DNA from: Trichothermofontia sp037445115
Lineage (GTDB): Bacteria; Cyanobacteriota; Cyanobacteriia; B231
Direction of reading: 5' to 3'
Length of the DNA stretch: 29,604 nt
Assembly (NCBI GenBank): GCA_037445115.1
Contig: JBBILC010000057.1
Location: forward strand, 1 to 29,604
Both the position numbers and the translations under genes were made by a program. The notes under the pieces were generated by a model. That model saw only the letters and a program-made list of their open reading frames with translations. It was not told the DNA's origin and did no database searches. Below are positions 14,358 through 22,076 of this stretch, in pieces; within the stretch, counting starts at the first letter, position 1, and each line of letters begins with the position of its first letter.

Positions 14358-15782
14358 TTATAGCAGCGATCGCAATTGCGCCGCTAATACGCGTGCGGAA
14401 GGGAAACGCTTTTCCGGCTGGGGATGGGTCACCTGCTGGATGATCTGGGCAAGGGGTGGCGACACTCCAGCCACGGCTCCAGTGGTAAATTGCCAGCCCG
14501 TCTCCTCATATTCATAAAGCGGCAATGGTTTTGCCCCCGTCAGCAGATAGGTGAGGGTATACCCCAGGGAATAGAGATCGGATTGAATCACGGCTTTACC
14601 CGCCCGCTGTTCCGGTGCCATAAATCCCTTAGGGGTAAACCAGGTATCACGAGCAGGGACCAGATTTTGGATAATGCCAAAGTCCACCAAGGCAATTTCA
14701 TAACCCTGTTTCGGGACAGCCCGCCGGATCAGGTTTTTGGGCTTAACATCCCCGTGTAAAATGGGTGGCGAGTGGCTGTGCATATAGTCCAAAATATCGC
14801 ACACTTGCAGCATCCACGTGATCGCCTGGGATTGCGAGATTCCTCCATGCTGCTGTAGCCACTCCGCCAGGTTCATACCGTAGATCATTTCATTGACCAG
14901 GTACGGTTGGCCAGCCACAGGAAACAGATCCACAAAGCGGGGAAGACCGGGATGGCGCAGTTGTCGCCGCCGCTTCGCTTCCTTCTCAAATCCCACCATC
15001 ACTTCAGGATGACGCAGCCAGTAGTTAGAATTCAGGGTTTTGAGGACATAACTTTGGCCATTACGCCACCCTTGGTAGGTAATCCCCACATTATCCTGAC
15101 TGACAATCCGAATAATCTGATAGTTACCCACGGTTTGCAAAATATGCAGCGGTTGCCCACAGTCCAAACAAAAGAGGCGATCGGGGGTCGATCGCTCGTG
15201 GGTACAGGCCAAAGGCGGGTTCGTGGCTTGACTATCCAGGGTCAGGGTCCCCACTTCAGGCGGGGACAAGGGTTGGACGGCAGAGCCACTGTCAGCCGCC
15301 GCCTCCACCAATTGCAACGGGGTCGGTGGCGCATGGGCAAAGGGATCGGGGGGCATTTCCGTTGGGGGCAGATGGGTGGGACCTGGACGGGTTTGATCCA
15401 CCTCTCCCGCCATCATCGCCGGGGTGACCTCCCCTTTCATCGCCGCGCCCTCAGCTTTCCCGGCCTGCCCCTTGGGTGGCGAGCCATCTAAATGAATTTG
15501 GATATGGGGACCCGATCGGGCAAGACGGATGACCATCCCATCGGTAACTGGGACTTGGGACACGCGCTGCCCGTCGATGTAGGTGCCATTACTCCCCAAA
15601 TTAACCAGCTCCCACTGCTTGCCTACCTGGCGTAGTTCAACGTGGTTACGGGAAACAACTGCACTGTATAGGACGACCTGATTATCCGTCGATCGGCCAA
15701 TCCGAATCACCGACTCATGCTCAAACGACCAGACCTGAATCGGGGTTGACTGGAGCGGGTGTAGCAGCTTCAGGGTAATCAC
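14358..15782 (-). CDS. FHA domain-containing Ser/Thr protein kinase with divergent active-site motifs
   Basis: 474 residues in order: an FHA domain (about 25-97; IGRS, SRNHVEL, GSNGTYIDG) that would bind phosphothreonine; a Pro/Ala-rich linker (about 100-190); a short cysteine cluster (Cys193, Cys205, Cys208) that may be a zinc ribbon; then a kinase domain from about 218 to the end. Lys248 (VLK), HGDVKPKN (343-350), DFG (367-369) and MAPEQ are present. Two things are unusual: the glycine-rich loop is reduced to VSQDNVGITY, lacking the first two glycines, and the catalytic loop has HGD rather than HRD (a non-RD kinase). It has no membrane segment. It lies 127 bp after the zinc-ribbon/FHA gene on the same strand; the two may work in one phospho-signalling pathway. 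Activity is likely but not certain. Confidence 0.9.
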   Translation of the reverse strand: MITLKLLHPLQSTPIQVWSFEHESVIRIGRSTDNQVVLYSAVVSRNHVELRQVGKQWELVNLGSNGTYIDGQRVSQVPVTDGMVIRLARSGPHIQIHLDGSPPKGQAGKAEGAAMKGEVTPAMMAGEVDQTRPGPTHLPPTEMPPDPFAHAPPTPLQLVEAAADSGSAVQPLSPPEVGTLTLDSQATNPPLACTHERSTPDRLFCLDCGQPLHILQTVGNYQIIRIVSQDNVGITYQGWRNGQSYVLKTLNSNYWLRHPEVMVGFEKEAKRRRQLRHPGLPRFVDLFPVAGQPYLVNEMIYGMNLAEWLQQHGGISQSQAITWMLQVCDILDYMHSHSPPILHGDVKPKNLIRRAVPKQGYEIALVDFGIIQNLVPARDTWFTPKGFMAPEQRAGKAVIQSDLYSLGYTLTYLLTGAKPLPLYEYEETGWQFTTGAVAGVSPPLAQIIQQVTHPQPEKRFPSARVLAAQLRSLL

Positions 15783-15909
15783 GTGTTTAGAGGATATAAA
15801 ATGACAGGACCTGAAGGAGCAGGTGTGACACGAACGGGGGAAATTTTAGCCATTAGTGTATCAACTTCTCCGGGGAACTCGGCACGGCGCCATTGTTAGC
15901 TGGCCCAGG

Positions 15910-16683
15910 TTAGGCCAACTGGAACAGGAAGGTCACTAAATCTCCTTTCCCCAATGCAATGCGATCGCCCGGACGTAGACGGTGGCGGTTCCCAGGGGAC
16001 AGGGGCAGATTATTAACATAGGTGCCATTGGCACTGCCCACATCCTCCAGGTAATAATCATCCCCTTCCACGCGAATGTCGGCATGGACCCGTGACACAA
16101 TATCAGAATTCGGGAACCCCGACACATCCACATCGGGGGGGATGCGATCGTTGGGCTTGCCCAGATGAATAACGCTTAATCCCTGGGGTAACTCCAGGGT
16201 ACTATTTGTCTGAAGGTGCAGTAACCGCGCCGATTGTTGTTGCAGTTGGGTATGTTGCCCCGCGATCGGGGCAGCGGGTGTGGGCAGCGGGGTTGGCGCA
16301 GCCGACACCTCTGGCAGGGTGGCAAAGGTGGCCTCCCCTGGCGTCATGGGCGCAGCCGCCATACTTTCCGCACTGGCCACAGGCAGTTCCGCCAGATCGG
16401 GGATGGGGGGAATTTCCAGCGGATCGGGCATCACGAGCGGATCGAGGCTACCTAGTGCGGCGTCCCCTGCCGCCGTGATCGGGCCGCTGGTCATGACCTC
16501 GGTGGCCGGTAAAGGGGCAGCACTTTTCAGATTAAAACCACACTGGCCGCAGAAGTGAGCATCGGCCTGGATCGTTGAGCCACAACTAGGACACGCAAGG
16601 GTGGCGGGTAGCGGCGTGTAACAAGACTCACACTGAACCGCCCCATCGGGATTTTGATGACTACAGTTTGGGCAAATGATCAT
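15910..16683 (-). CDS. Zinc-ribbon and FHA domain protein
   Basis: 257 residues. The N-terminus has two zinc ribbons in tandem: CPNC..CESC (residues 4-21) and CPSC..CGQC (31-48). A long Pro/Ala-rich linker (about 55-145) leads to a C-terminal FHA domain with SRVHADI and GSANGTYVN, which should bind phosphothreonine. The usual GR at the start of the FHA core is GK here. There is no catalytic domain, so it is best read as an adaptor that docks to phosphorylated partners, perhaps substrates of the FHA-kinase encoded next to it. The ATG at 16683 follows a 281-bp gap in which I see no gene. Confidence 0.87.
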   Translation of the reverse strand: MIICPNCSHQNPDGAVQCESCYTPLPATLACPSCGSTIQADAHFCGQCGFNLKSAAPLPATEVMTSGPITAAGDAALGSLDPLVMPDPLEIPPIPDLAELPVASAESMAAAPMTPGEATFATLPEVSAAPTPLPTPAAPIAGQHTQLQQQSARLLHLQTNSTLELPQGLSVIHLGKPNDRIPPDVDVSGFPNSDIVSRVHADIRVEGDDYYLEDVGSANGTYVNNLPLSPGNRHRLRPGDRIALGKGDLVTFLFQLA

Positions 16684-16964
16684 ACGCTAAACTCCCCGTA
16701 TCACACTCCACCGTTTGCTTTAACCACGATCGTGGCTGCTGATCAGCAAAGATGCTGGGCAATCAGCCGGAATCCGTCTCGATCCGCCTCAATCAACCGA
16801 TTGGGGGCTGGCTGCTCCGTTCCTAGTTAACTTGATGTTCACCCAGGTTACCCAATCTTTGCAGCAACTTTATCGGAACCTTCCCTTTTAGTCTAGCCAA
16901 GGAGTGAGCTTCCTTCTAGGCTAAGGAAGAGGTTACCCGATCCCCTAGTTATACAGTCCCCCCA

Positions 16965-17237
16965 ATGATGCCATTAAATCCTGTCACTTCCCCCTGCCCC
17001 CCCTCCTCTGAGCATGACTGGGCTAGTCATCATCCGACTGCCGCCTCTGATTGGGATCTCTGGGATCTCGATCAGGTGTTGGGAGGACTCTACCCGGACG
17101 ATAGCCAGCGGGGAACTATTGTTGCCGAACTGGAAACCTTGACCTTACTCCACCACTCCCTGGCTCAATGTGCGGCAGCTCCCGATCGGTTAGCCTGCCT
17201 GGAACAACGCATTTTTAAACTGTTAGGGGTTGCTTAA
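16965..17237 (+). CDS. Small protein of unknown function
   Basis: 90 residues, starting at tandem ATGs (16965 and 16968). I do not recognise the family with certainty. It is acidic, with a variable N-terminus (about 25 residues rich in Pro/Ser/His) and a more regular second half (DLWDLDQVLGGLYPDDSQRG, then IVAELETLTLLHHSLAQCA and CLEQRIFKLLGV) that looks helical and has the feel of a conserved domain. It has no membrane segment or signal. It converges with the DICT-histidine kinase, the two stops being about 30 bp apart. The orientation, the regular composition of the second half and the lack of any better frame support it as real, but no function can be given. Confidence 0.6.
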   Translation: MMPLNPVTSPCPPSSEHDWASHHPTAASDWDLWDLDQVLGGLYPDDSQRGTIVAELETLTLLHHSLAQCAAAPDRLACLEQRIFKLLGVA

Positions 17238-17268
17238 CCCACATACGGATTGGCCTAGCCTCACCCCA

Positions 17269-18744
17269 TCAAGAAACAACCGCTGGGGCAGTGATGGGTA
17301 AATGCACACGGAAGGTTGTCCCTTCGCCCGGTTGGCTCTTAACTGAGATCGCCCCGTTGGAGCGTTGCACTAAGTGATGCACGATCGTTAAACCAAGGCC
17401 AGCCCCTTCCACTTCCGAGTGGGGTTGCTCCTGACGTAGCCGGTAAAATGGCTCAAAGATATGGCGGTGTTCGTCGGGCGGAATGCCAATCCCCGTATCT
17501 CGGACTTCCAGCACAAGGGTGTCGCCCTGTTGACTGGCCTGTACCCAAACCTGGCCCCCAGCGGGAGTATATTTGAGGCTGTTGTGTAATAGGTGAATGA
17601 CGATCTGGCGTATCCAGGTGGACAACCCCGAAATGGTGGGTAAGGTATCGGGAACTGTGTAAAACAGGCCAATGCCGCGCTCCTGGGCCAGGGGTTGATA
17701 GGTACTCACAATACCGGGCACGATTTCACTTAGGTGTAGTGGCTGGGTTTCCTGGCTGGCGTCGTGTTCAAGTTGCAGCAAATCCAACACGCTGTTGATC
17801 AACGCGGTCTGGCGATCGCAGGCCGTGCGCAACAAGTCCATATAACGTTGCCGCTGGGCTACCTTCAGATTGGGTGAGTCTAACAGGGTAAGGGCGGTTT
17901 TCATATTGGTCAGGGGCGTGCGGAGTTCCTGACCGACCATGTGCAAGAGTTCGTCTTTGAGGCGAATTTCACTTTGGGCATTCTCATGCTGGCGTTGAAG
18001 GTGTTCTACCGTCTCGGCCTGCTTGCGGTTGCTCACCAACTGTCGCCACACCTCTTCCTGCCGTTGGGTTTGGCGGGTAAAGAGGAGGCTGATGAGGCTG
18101 GGGTCTGGCTCCTGGGGGCGCTGTTGTGCAAAAAAGGCATCCCAGTGGGAGCTGGGCGCAGGGGGATTGGGGGGCGCTGGGCTACAGGCGATCGCCTGCT
18201 GGAGTCCCACCAGCACTTCCCGAATCACGATCGGGTTGCAGGTAATAAACCCTAGGAGCGGATGACGCCGCTGGCTGGCCAGATTGGTCGGGGTAGTCGT
18301 AAACAGTTGGGGTTCGCTGAATTCTTCCCCTGGTAAGCGCACCGATCGTGGCTGGTGGGCCAAGATCAAAACCGATAGGGCCTCGGTAATGGCCAACAGG
18401 AAATATTCCCGTTTGAGGTGGCTGTCAGGATCGAGGATGATGGTCACCGTTGTCGTGGCTTCATCATCAGGCATCATCGGCGGGGTGGCAACAGGGGTAA
18501 ACACGCAGAGATTGGCCGTCTCCCCCAGTCTGTTCCGATAGCGATCGAGATCCTCCTGCCAAACCGGGGCTTGGGGCAACTTCACCCATAGGGTAGCCGC
18601 CAATTCCTGGTCTACCAATACATCAATCAGGGAAGCCATTGCTGACTTTAATGTGGCGGGACTCAGTTGCAAGGGGGTTGGCGGCGATTGGCAGTGGCAA
18701 GCCAATTCATATAGGGAAATATCCTGGCAGGAGAATGCGGTCAT
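17269..18744 (-). CDS. DICT-domain sensor histidine kinase lacking the phospho-acceptor histidine
   Basis: 491 residues. The N-terminal half (about 1-200) resembles the DICT sensory domain found in cyanobacterial two-component proteins. A coiled segment (about 225-262) leads to the dimerisation helix, then a C-terminal HATPase. The ATPase boxes are intact: N-box HLLHNSLKYTP, G1 DTGIGIP, F-box IFEPFYRL and G2 GAGLGLTIVHHLV. The H-box, however, reads HMVGQELRTPLTNM: residue 272, which must be His in the SHELRTPL motif, is Gln (CAG at 17931-17929). So the protein should bind ATP but could not autophosphorylate in the usual way. It could be a pseudokinase, a partner in a heterodimer, or a phosphatase. 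No response regulator is adjacent; the nearest is at 22077. It has no transmembrane segment and is probably cytosolic. Confidence 0.9.
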   Translation of the reverse strand: MTAFSCQDISLYELACHCQSPPTPLQLSPATLKSAMASLIDVLVDQELAATLWVKLPQAPVWQEDLDRYRNRLGETANLCVFTPVATPPMMPDDEATTTVTIILDPDSHLKREYFLLAITEALSVLILAHQPRSVRLPGEEFSEPQLFTTTPTNLASQRRHPLLGFITCNPIVIREVLVGLQQAIACSPAPPNPPAPSSHWDAFFAQQRPQEPDPSLISLLFTRQTQRQEEVWRQLVSNRKQAETVEHLQRQHENAQSEIRLKDELLHMVGQELRTPLTNMKTALTLLDSPNLKVAQRQRYMDLLRTACDRQTALINSVLDLLQLEHDASQETQPLHLSEIVPGIVSTYQPLAQERGIGLFYTVPDTLPTISGLSTWIRQIVIHLLHNSLKYTPAGGQVWVQASQQGDTLVLEVRDTGIGIPPDEHRHIFEPFYRLRQEQPHSEVEGAGLGLTIVHHLVQRSNGAISVKSQPGEGTTFRVHLPITAPAVVS

Positions 18745-19000
18745 AGTGGCTTCAGGATGGGCGGATCAGGCGAACGAGCAGACAAACAACACACACTCCG
18801 ATATAAACACATTATCGGTGATAGACAGTGACCCTACATGAAATCGAAAGGGGGAACAGCCGTCAGACCCTACTTAAGGGGACATTTTTCTTTGCCCGTC
18901 TCCCGAACGTTCATGCTGATGCCGCAAAAAGCACCGATTGATCTAGCGGGGGCAAAGTTCCTACTCCCCTATCCCTCGAATACGCGGTGTGTTGTGCTCC

Positions 19001-19576
19001 CAGTAGACAGCTTATGTAGAAAATCTTTACGGGTATTACGTTCTCGCGCCTTCAGTTTGGCGACCTTAAGCCGCATGACCTCACGGCGTTTTGAACCCTT
19101 CACCCGTTTAGCCAAACGACGCTGTTGCTGTCTGATTTTGCGGTCTAGCCGCCGATAGTCTGGCGCGTCAACCGTCTCTCCCGTGCTTAAGGTGGTGCAG
19201 TCTTGATGCCCAAATCAATCCCAACGGCTTCCTGTTTAGCCAGGAGCGATTCAGGTTCAACCTCGACCACAAAGCTGAGGAAATACTCGCCCGTCGTCTC
19301 CTGCACGATCGGGACTGAACTCGGTGTGGACGGCAACGGTCTTGATCAATTCACCGCAAGTTTACCCACCTTGGCTAGGTAGACTGTTCCATTACGGATA
19401 GAAAAAAACGCACGGGTGAACCTAGCCGATTGCCAGTTCTCCTTACGCTTGAAAGCAGGCGGCTTGCACAGACTTAAGGCGTCATTCCAGCCAACCCGCA
19501 CACCTCCAAACAGTTGCGCCGATCGCTTGCGTTATTGGGCAGTTTCAGTACATCGCTAGCAGTATCTGACTTTCAC
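19001..19576 (-). pseudogene. tnpB: Degenerate tnpB (IS605 OrfB, RNA-guided nuclease family) remnant
   Basis: The reading starts at GTG 19576 and can be followed by homology across several lesions. VKVRYC-stop-RCTETAQ-stop-RKRSAQLFGGVRVGWNDAL is an OrfB N-terminus with two stops (TAG, TAA). After LCK it jumps directly to PPAFKRKENWQSARFTRAFF, so about 60 codons are missing. A TGA stands where the family has Trp before SRPLPSTPSS. GEYFLSFVVEVEPE and AVGIDLGIKT (the first RuvC motif) follow; then a frameshift near 19190 leads to LSTGETVDAPDYRRLDRKIR and KVKGSK-like KRVKGSKRREVMRLKVAKLK, RKDFLHKLST, where similarity stops. The RuvC-II, zinc finger and RuvC-III parts are gone. It is certainly inactive. 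Confidence 0.85.
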
Positions 19577-19627
19577 GCCTGTTGCTATAATCGGTCTGTC
19601 GTCTAATGGTAGATGGGTCTGCCAATA

Positions 19628-20029
19628 ATGTCCAGTCCATACAGACATGAAAGACATAGCGTCACAGATCTGAAGATGCATTTGGTCTGTGTGACCAAGT
19701 ACCGCCAGCCGGTGCTAACAGCGCCGGGTTTAGACGTGATCGAGCGATCGTTTCGGGAAGTCGCTCGGAAGATGGATTTTCAGATCCTAGAGTTTAATGG
19801 GGAAGCCGATTACGTCCAGGCTTTGGTTGAGTACCCGCCCAAGTTGTCGGTCTCCCAAATTGTGAATGCCCTGAAAGGGGTGTCGAGTAGGCGGTATGGA
19901 CAGGCTGGACTACCCAAGCCTTATGGCAAGACCGCCCTATGGAGTCCTAGCTATTTTGCCGTTGCGGCTGGGGGTGCACCCATTGCAGCACTGCTCGGTT
20001 ACATCCAGCAGCAACAAAAGCCGTCCTAG
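19628..20029 (+). CDS. tnpA: IS200/IS605 transposase TnpA, full length but with HUH motif lost
   Basis: 133 residues from ATG 19628 (MSSPYRHERHSVTDLKMHLV), a normal length for a Y1 single-strand transposase. The family frame is clear: HLVCVTKYRQPVL, VSQIVNALKGVSSRR, LWSPSYFAVAAGGAP and the catalytic tyrosine in GYIQQQ (about residue 125). However, the metal-binding HUH pair, normally ADHVHLLVEYPP, reads ADYVQALVEYPP: the two histidines are Tyr (TAC 19811-19813) and Gln (CAG 19817-19819). Without them the enzyme should not cut DNA. With its partner tnpB broken, the element cannot move by itself. The stop codon lies in the loop of a hairpin at the element's end. Confidence 0.85.
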   Translation: MSSPYRHERHSVTDLKMHLVCVTKYRQPVLTAPGLDVIERSFREVARKMDFQILEFNGEADYVQALVEYPPKLSVSQIVNALKGVSSRRYGQAGLPKPYGKTALWSPSYFAVAAGGAPIAALLGYIQQQQKPS

Positions 20030-20037
20030 CAGGACGG
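20021..20037 (+). repeat. Subterminal hairpin of the IS200/IS605 element
   Basis: CCGTCCT-AGC-AGGACGG is a perfect 7-bp stem whose arm and loop contain the tnpA stop codon. Such hairpins near the ends are what TnpA binds in this family. Confidence 0.75.
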
Positions 20038-20328
20038 TGCTCTAGACCCAATTTTTTCGATAAGTGGGTGGGGAACCTACGAGACCCAACACGTTTACTG
20101 TCCTTGTTGGGCCGCACTGCGCTTAGCCCAATCTACCCCAATTAAGTTTGACAACGCACTAACCTTAGAGTCTGCCTCTAGCCTGACATTAGCCGTCAGG
20201 ATTTGTCGATCCCATACATTAGGTACAAGGAGGCGCGATCGCTATGCTAGGTTGGAGGTGCTCACCTTCAGGGCATTGTCTATGGCTCTGGGGGGAATGT
20301 CCTGTCGGTATTTGTATAGTTCCACGCC
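20038..20328. other. Gap between the IS element and the Ser/Thr kinase gene
   Basis: No gene is seen. TTGGGC (20107-20112) and GCCCAA (20126-20131) form a hairpin around a GCACTGCGC-containing loop, and with flanking TACGAGACCCAAC this resembles a common cyanobacterial interspersed repeat. The kinase promoter presumably lies in 20220-20320, but I see no clear -35/-10 pair. Confidence 0.5.
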
Positions 20329-21861
20329 ATGACCGATCCGCGATCGCCCAGTGCTGGCACGGTGATTGCTAGCCGTTACCGTATCTTGTCATTGCTGGGA
20401 CAGGGGGGGTTTGGTCGTTCCTACCTGGCCGAAGATCAGAACCGCTTTAATGAACCTTGTGTTCTTAAGGAATTTGCGCCCCAACTTCAGGGATCGCAGG
20501 CCCTCCAAAAGGCCAAGGCGCTTTTCCAACGGGAGGCAGGCATCCTCTACCAATTGCACCATCCCCAAATCCCGGCCTTCCGCGAGTTACTTCAGACGGA
20601 GCTTCAGGGGCAGGAATGCCTATTCCTGGTTCAACAATATATTCCCGGACCAACCTATCTGGAGCAGCTTCAGCAGGGCTGCCGGTGGCAAGAAACTGAG
20701 GCAATTCAATTTTTGCAGCAAATCCTACCCGTGCTGGACTACCTGCATGGTCAGGGCATTATCCACCGCGATCTGGCCCCGGATAATTTAATCCGGGAGG
20801 CCCATCAAAACCTACCGGTTCTCATTGATTTTGGGGCCGTCAAGCAGGTGGCAATCAGCATCATCCAACAGTTCAGTCCGGCGGGACAGGCGGTGGCGAC
20901 GGTGGTGGCAAAGTCAGGCTATACCCCACCCGAACAGCAGTATGGGCAACCCGTGGCTGCGAGTGATCTCTATGCCCTGGGGGTGACTACCCTGGTGTTG
21001 TTAACGGGGCAGAGTCCGGCGGAATTACGTGATCGCACGACGGGCGCTTGGCACTGGCAACCGTGGGTGTCCCTGACGCCCGCTTTTAGTACCTTGCTGA
21101 TGACAATGCTAGCGGAACGGGTGGGCGATCGCTACCCTGCGGCCAAGGCTGTCCTGACGGATCTGGCCGATCTGGCACCGGGTAATAGCTCGGTTCCCCC
21201 CGCGACGGGTGGGGGCTGGGGGCGATCGCCCCGTCTCACTGCCTCACAGCCTCCGGCGATCGGGCCGTCCCTCTCCCAATTGCAGACGTTAGTGGCGGCT
21301 CCCCGGCGTCCGCTCCCCCTGTCCCCAGGGCTACCCTCGCCCCCATTGGCGACCCCCACGTCGGCGACTCCGGTGTCGCGTCGCTCTGCTAGATTAGACC
21401 GTTTAGGTGGGTTACTTTGGCGGCTCGTGCTGACCATTGGTCAAGTCGTTTTGGCCCTGCTCAAATGGGGGGTACGGGGCCTACTGGCGTTACTAGGCCA
21501 GGTGATCCGCACGGTCATCGCGAAGCTGTTTTTGGGGGGAATGTTGTTGGTGTTGCTACTCGGCTTCGTGAGCGGCTTCCCGCCCCAGTGGCCAGACTGG
21601 CTAGGTCATTTCCGGGCGATCGAGACTTGGTTTCCGGCACGATCGGAGTCGGCCACAAATTGTCAGGAACAGATTATTAAAGAGATGCAAGCCCAAAATA
21701 TTCCCGCCAGTGAACGCAGCCGCTTGTATGCGATCGTCGATGCCCAGTTCTATGCCACCTATCCCCATCTGGAGGGGCGTGCCTTAACCGATACCCCCGC
21801 AGATGCCCAACTGCGTCGTGCCTGGTGTCGTTTAGCGGCGACGGAGATCGCGGGCGATTAG
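20329..21861 (+). CDS. Membrane-anchored Ser/Thr protein kinase (PknB-like)
   Basis: 510 residues. The kinase domain is at about 15-285 with complete motifs: GQGGFG (24-29), Lys47 (VLKEF), HRDLAPDN (146-153), DFG (167-169) and a TPPEQ activation-segment end. It is followed by a Pro-rich linker (about 285-350), a hydrophobic stretch (about 362-415; including VVLALLKWGVRGLLALLGQV and GGMLLVLLLGFVSGF) likely to span or dip into the membrane, and a C-terminal domain of about 85 residues with two cysteines (NCQEQ and AWCRL). This is a common cyanobacterial architecture. It differs from the FHA-kinase at 14358 in having canonical HRD and glycine loops. No phosphatase is adjacent. A palindromic element starts 12 bp after its stop. 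Confidence 0.93.
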   Translation: MTDPRSPSAGTVIASRYRILSLLGQGGFGRSYLAEDQNRFNEPCVLKEFAPQLQGSQALQKAKALFQREAGILYQLHHPQIPAFRELLQTELQGQECLFLVQQYIPGPTYLEQLQQGCRWQETEAIQFLQQILPVLDYLHGQGIIHRDLAPDNLIREAHQNLPVLIDFGAVKQVAISIIQQFSPAGQAVATVVAKSGYTPPEQQYGQPVAASDLYALGVTTLVLLTGQSPAELRDRTTGAWHWQPWVSLTPAFSTLLMTMLAERVGDRYPAAKAVLTDLADLAPGNSSVPPATGGGWGRSPRLTASQPPAIGPSLSQLQTLVAAPRRPLPLSPGLPSPPLATPTSATPVSRRSARLDRLGGLLWRLVLTIGQVVLALLKWGVRGLLALLGQVIRTVIAKLFLGGMLLVLLLGFVSGFPPQWPDWLGHFRAIETWFPARSESATNCQEQIIKEMQAQNIPASERSRLYAIVDAQFYATYPHLEGRALTDTPADAQLRRAWCRLAATEIAGD

Positions 21862-21872
21862 ATCCCCAATCG

Positions 21873-21965
21873 GTATAGCCATAGTCATTCAGGCTAGGAC
21901 AAGGGGCTTAAGCCCCTTTTTGTCACAGTCTTTGCACTGTCCTAACGAGTGTGACTACTGCTATA
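21873..21965. repeat. Palindromic MITE-like element, copy 2
   Basis: 93 bp with inverted ends TATAGCCATAGTCATTCAGG.. and, read inverted from the right, TATAGCAGTAGTCACACTCG.., both running into TAGGACA, around AAGGGGCTTAAGCCCCTT (21901-21918). It matches copy 1 at 3023-3118 at both ends and the core. It is bracketed by a 14-bp near-perfect direct repeat: GATCCCCAATCGGT (21861-21874) and GATCCCCGATCGGT (21966-21979). Confidence 0.75.
21901..21922 (+). terminator. Probable intrinsic terminator after the Ser/Thr kinase gene
   Basis: The palindrome AAGGGGCTTAAGCCCCTT is followed by TTT, giving a GC-rich stem ending in a T-run about 40 bp after the kinase stop. It is supplied by the palindromic element copy 2. 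The same palindrome could also act on the opposite strand. Confidence 0.5.
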
Positions 21966-22076
21966 GATCCCCGATCGGTCCCTGAAGGTCTATTGCTCGC
22001 CAGCGCCCGATGATCGGGGGGGGACAAGAGCGGGTTTGCCTTAGCCTGACCAAATTCAACGCCAGTGCCAATCGGG

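Larger units (their letters stand above)
19001..20037. mobile_element. Decayed IS200/IS605-type insertion sequence
   Basis: Divergent tnpB remnant (minus) and tnpA (plus) share a 51-bp start region, followed on the tnpA side by a perfect hairpin overlapping its stop. Subterminal hairpins and no inverted ends or target duplication are typical of this family. The outer limit on the tnpB side is uncertain: recognisable homology ends near 19001, and 18745-19000 may hold a remnant of the left end that I cannot recognise. Confidence 0.8.

Noticed and set aside
18838..19158. Plus-strand 106-codon ORF
   Set aside because: It runs antisense through the tnpB remnant and has no domain of its own.
19590..19625. 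tRNA-like text (GTCGTCTAATGGTAGA)
   Set aside because: The TCTAATGGTAGA string recalls a tRNA D-arm, but there is no anticodon stem, T-arm or CCA-proximal pairing; it lies in the tnpA/tnpB start region.
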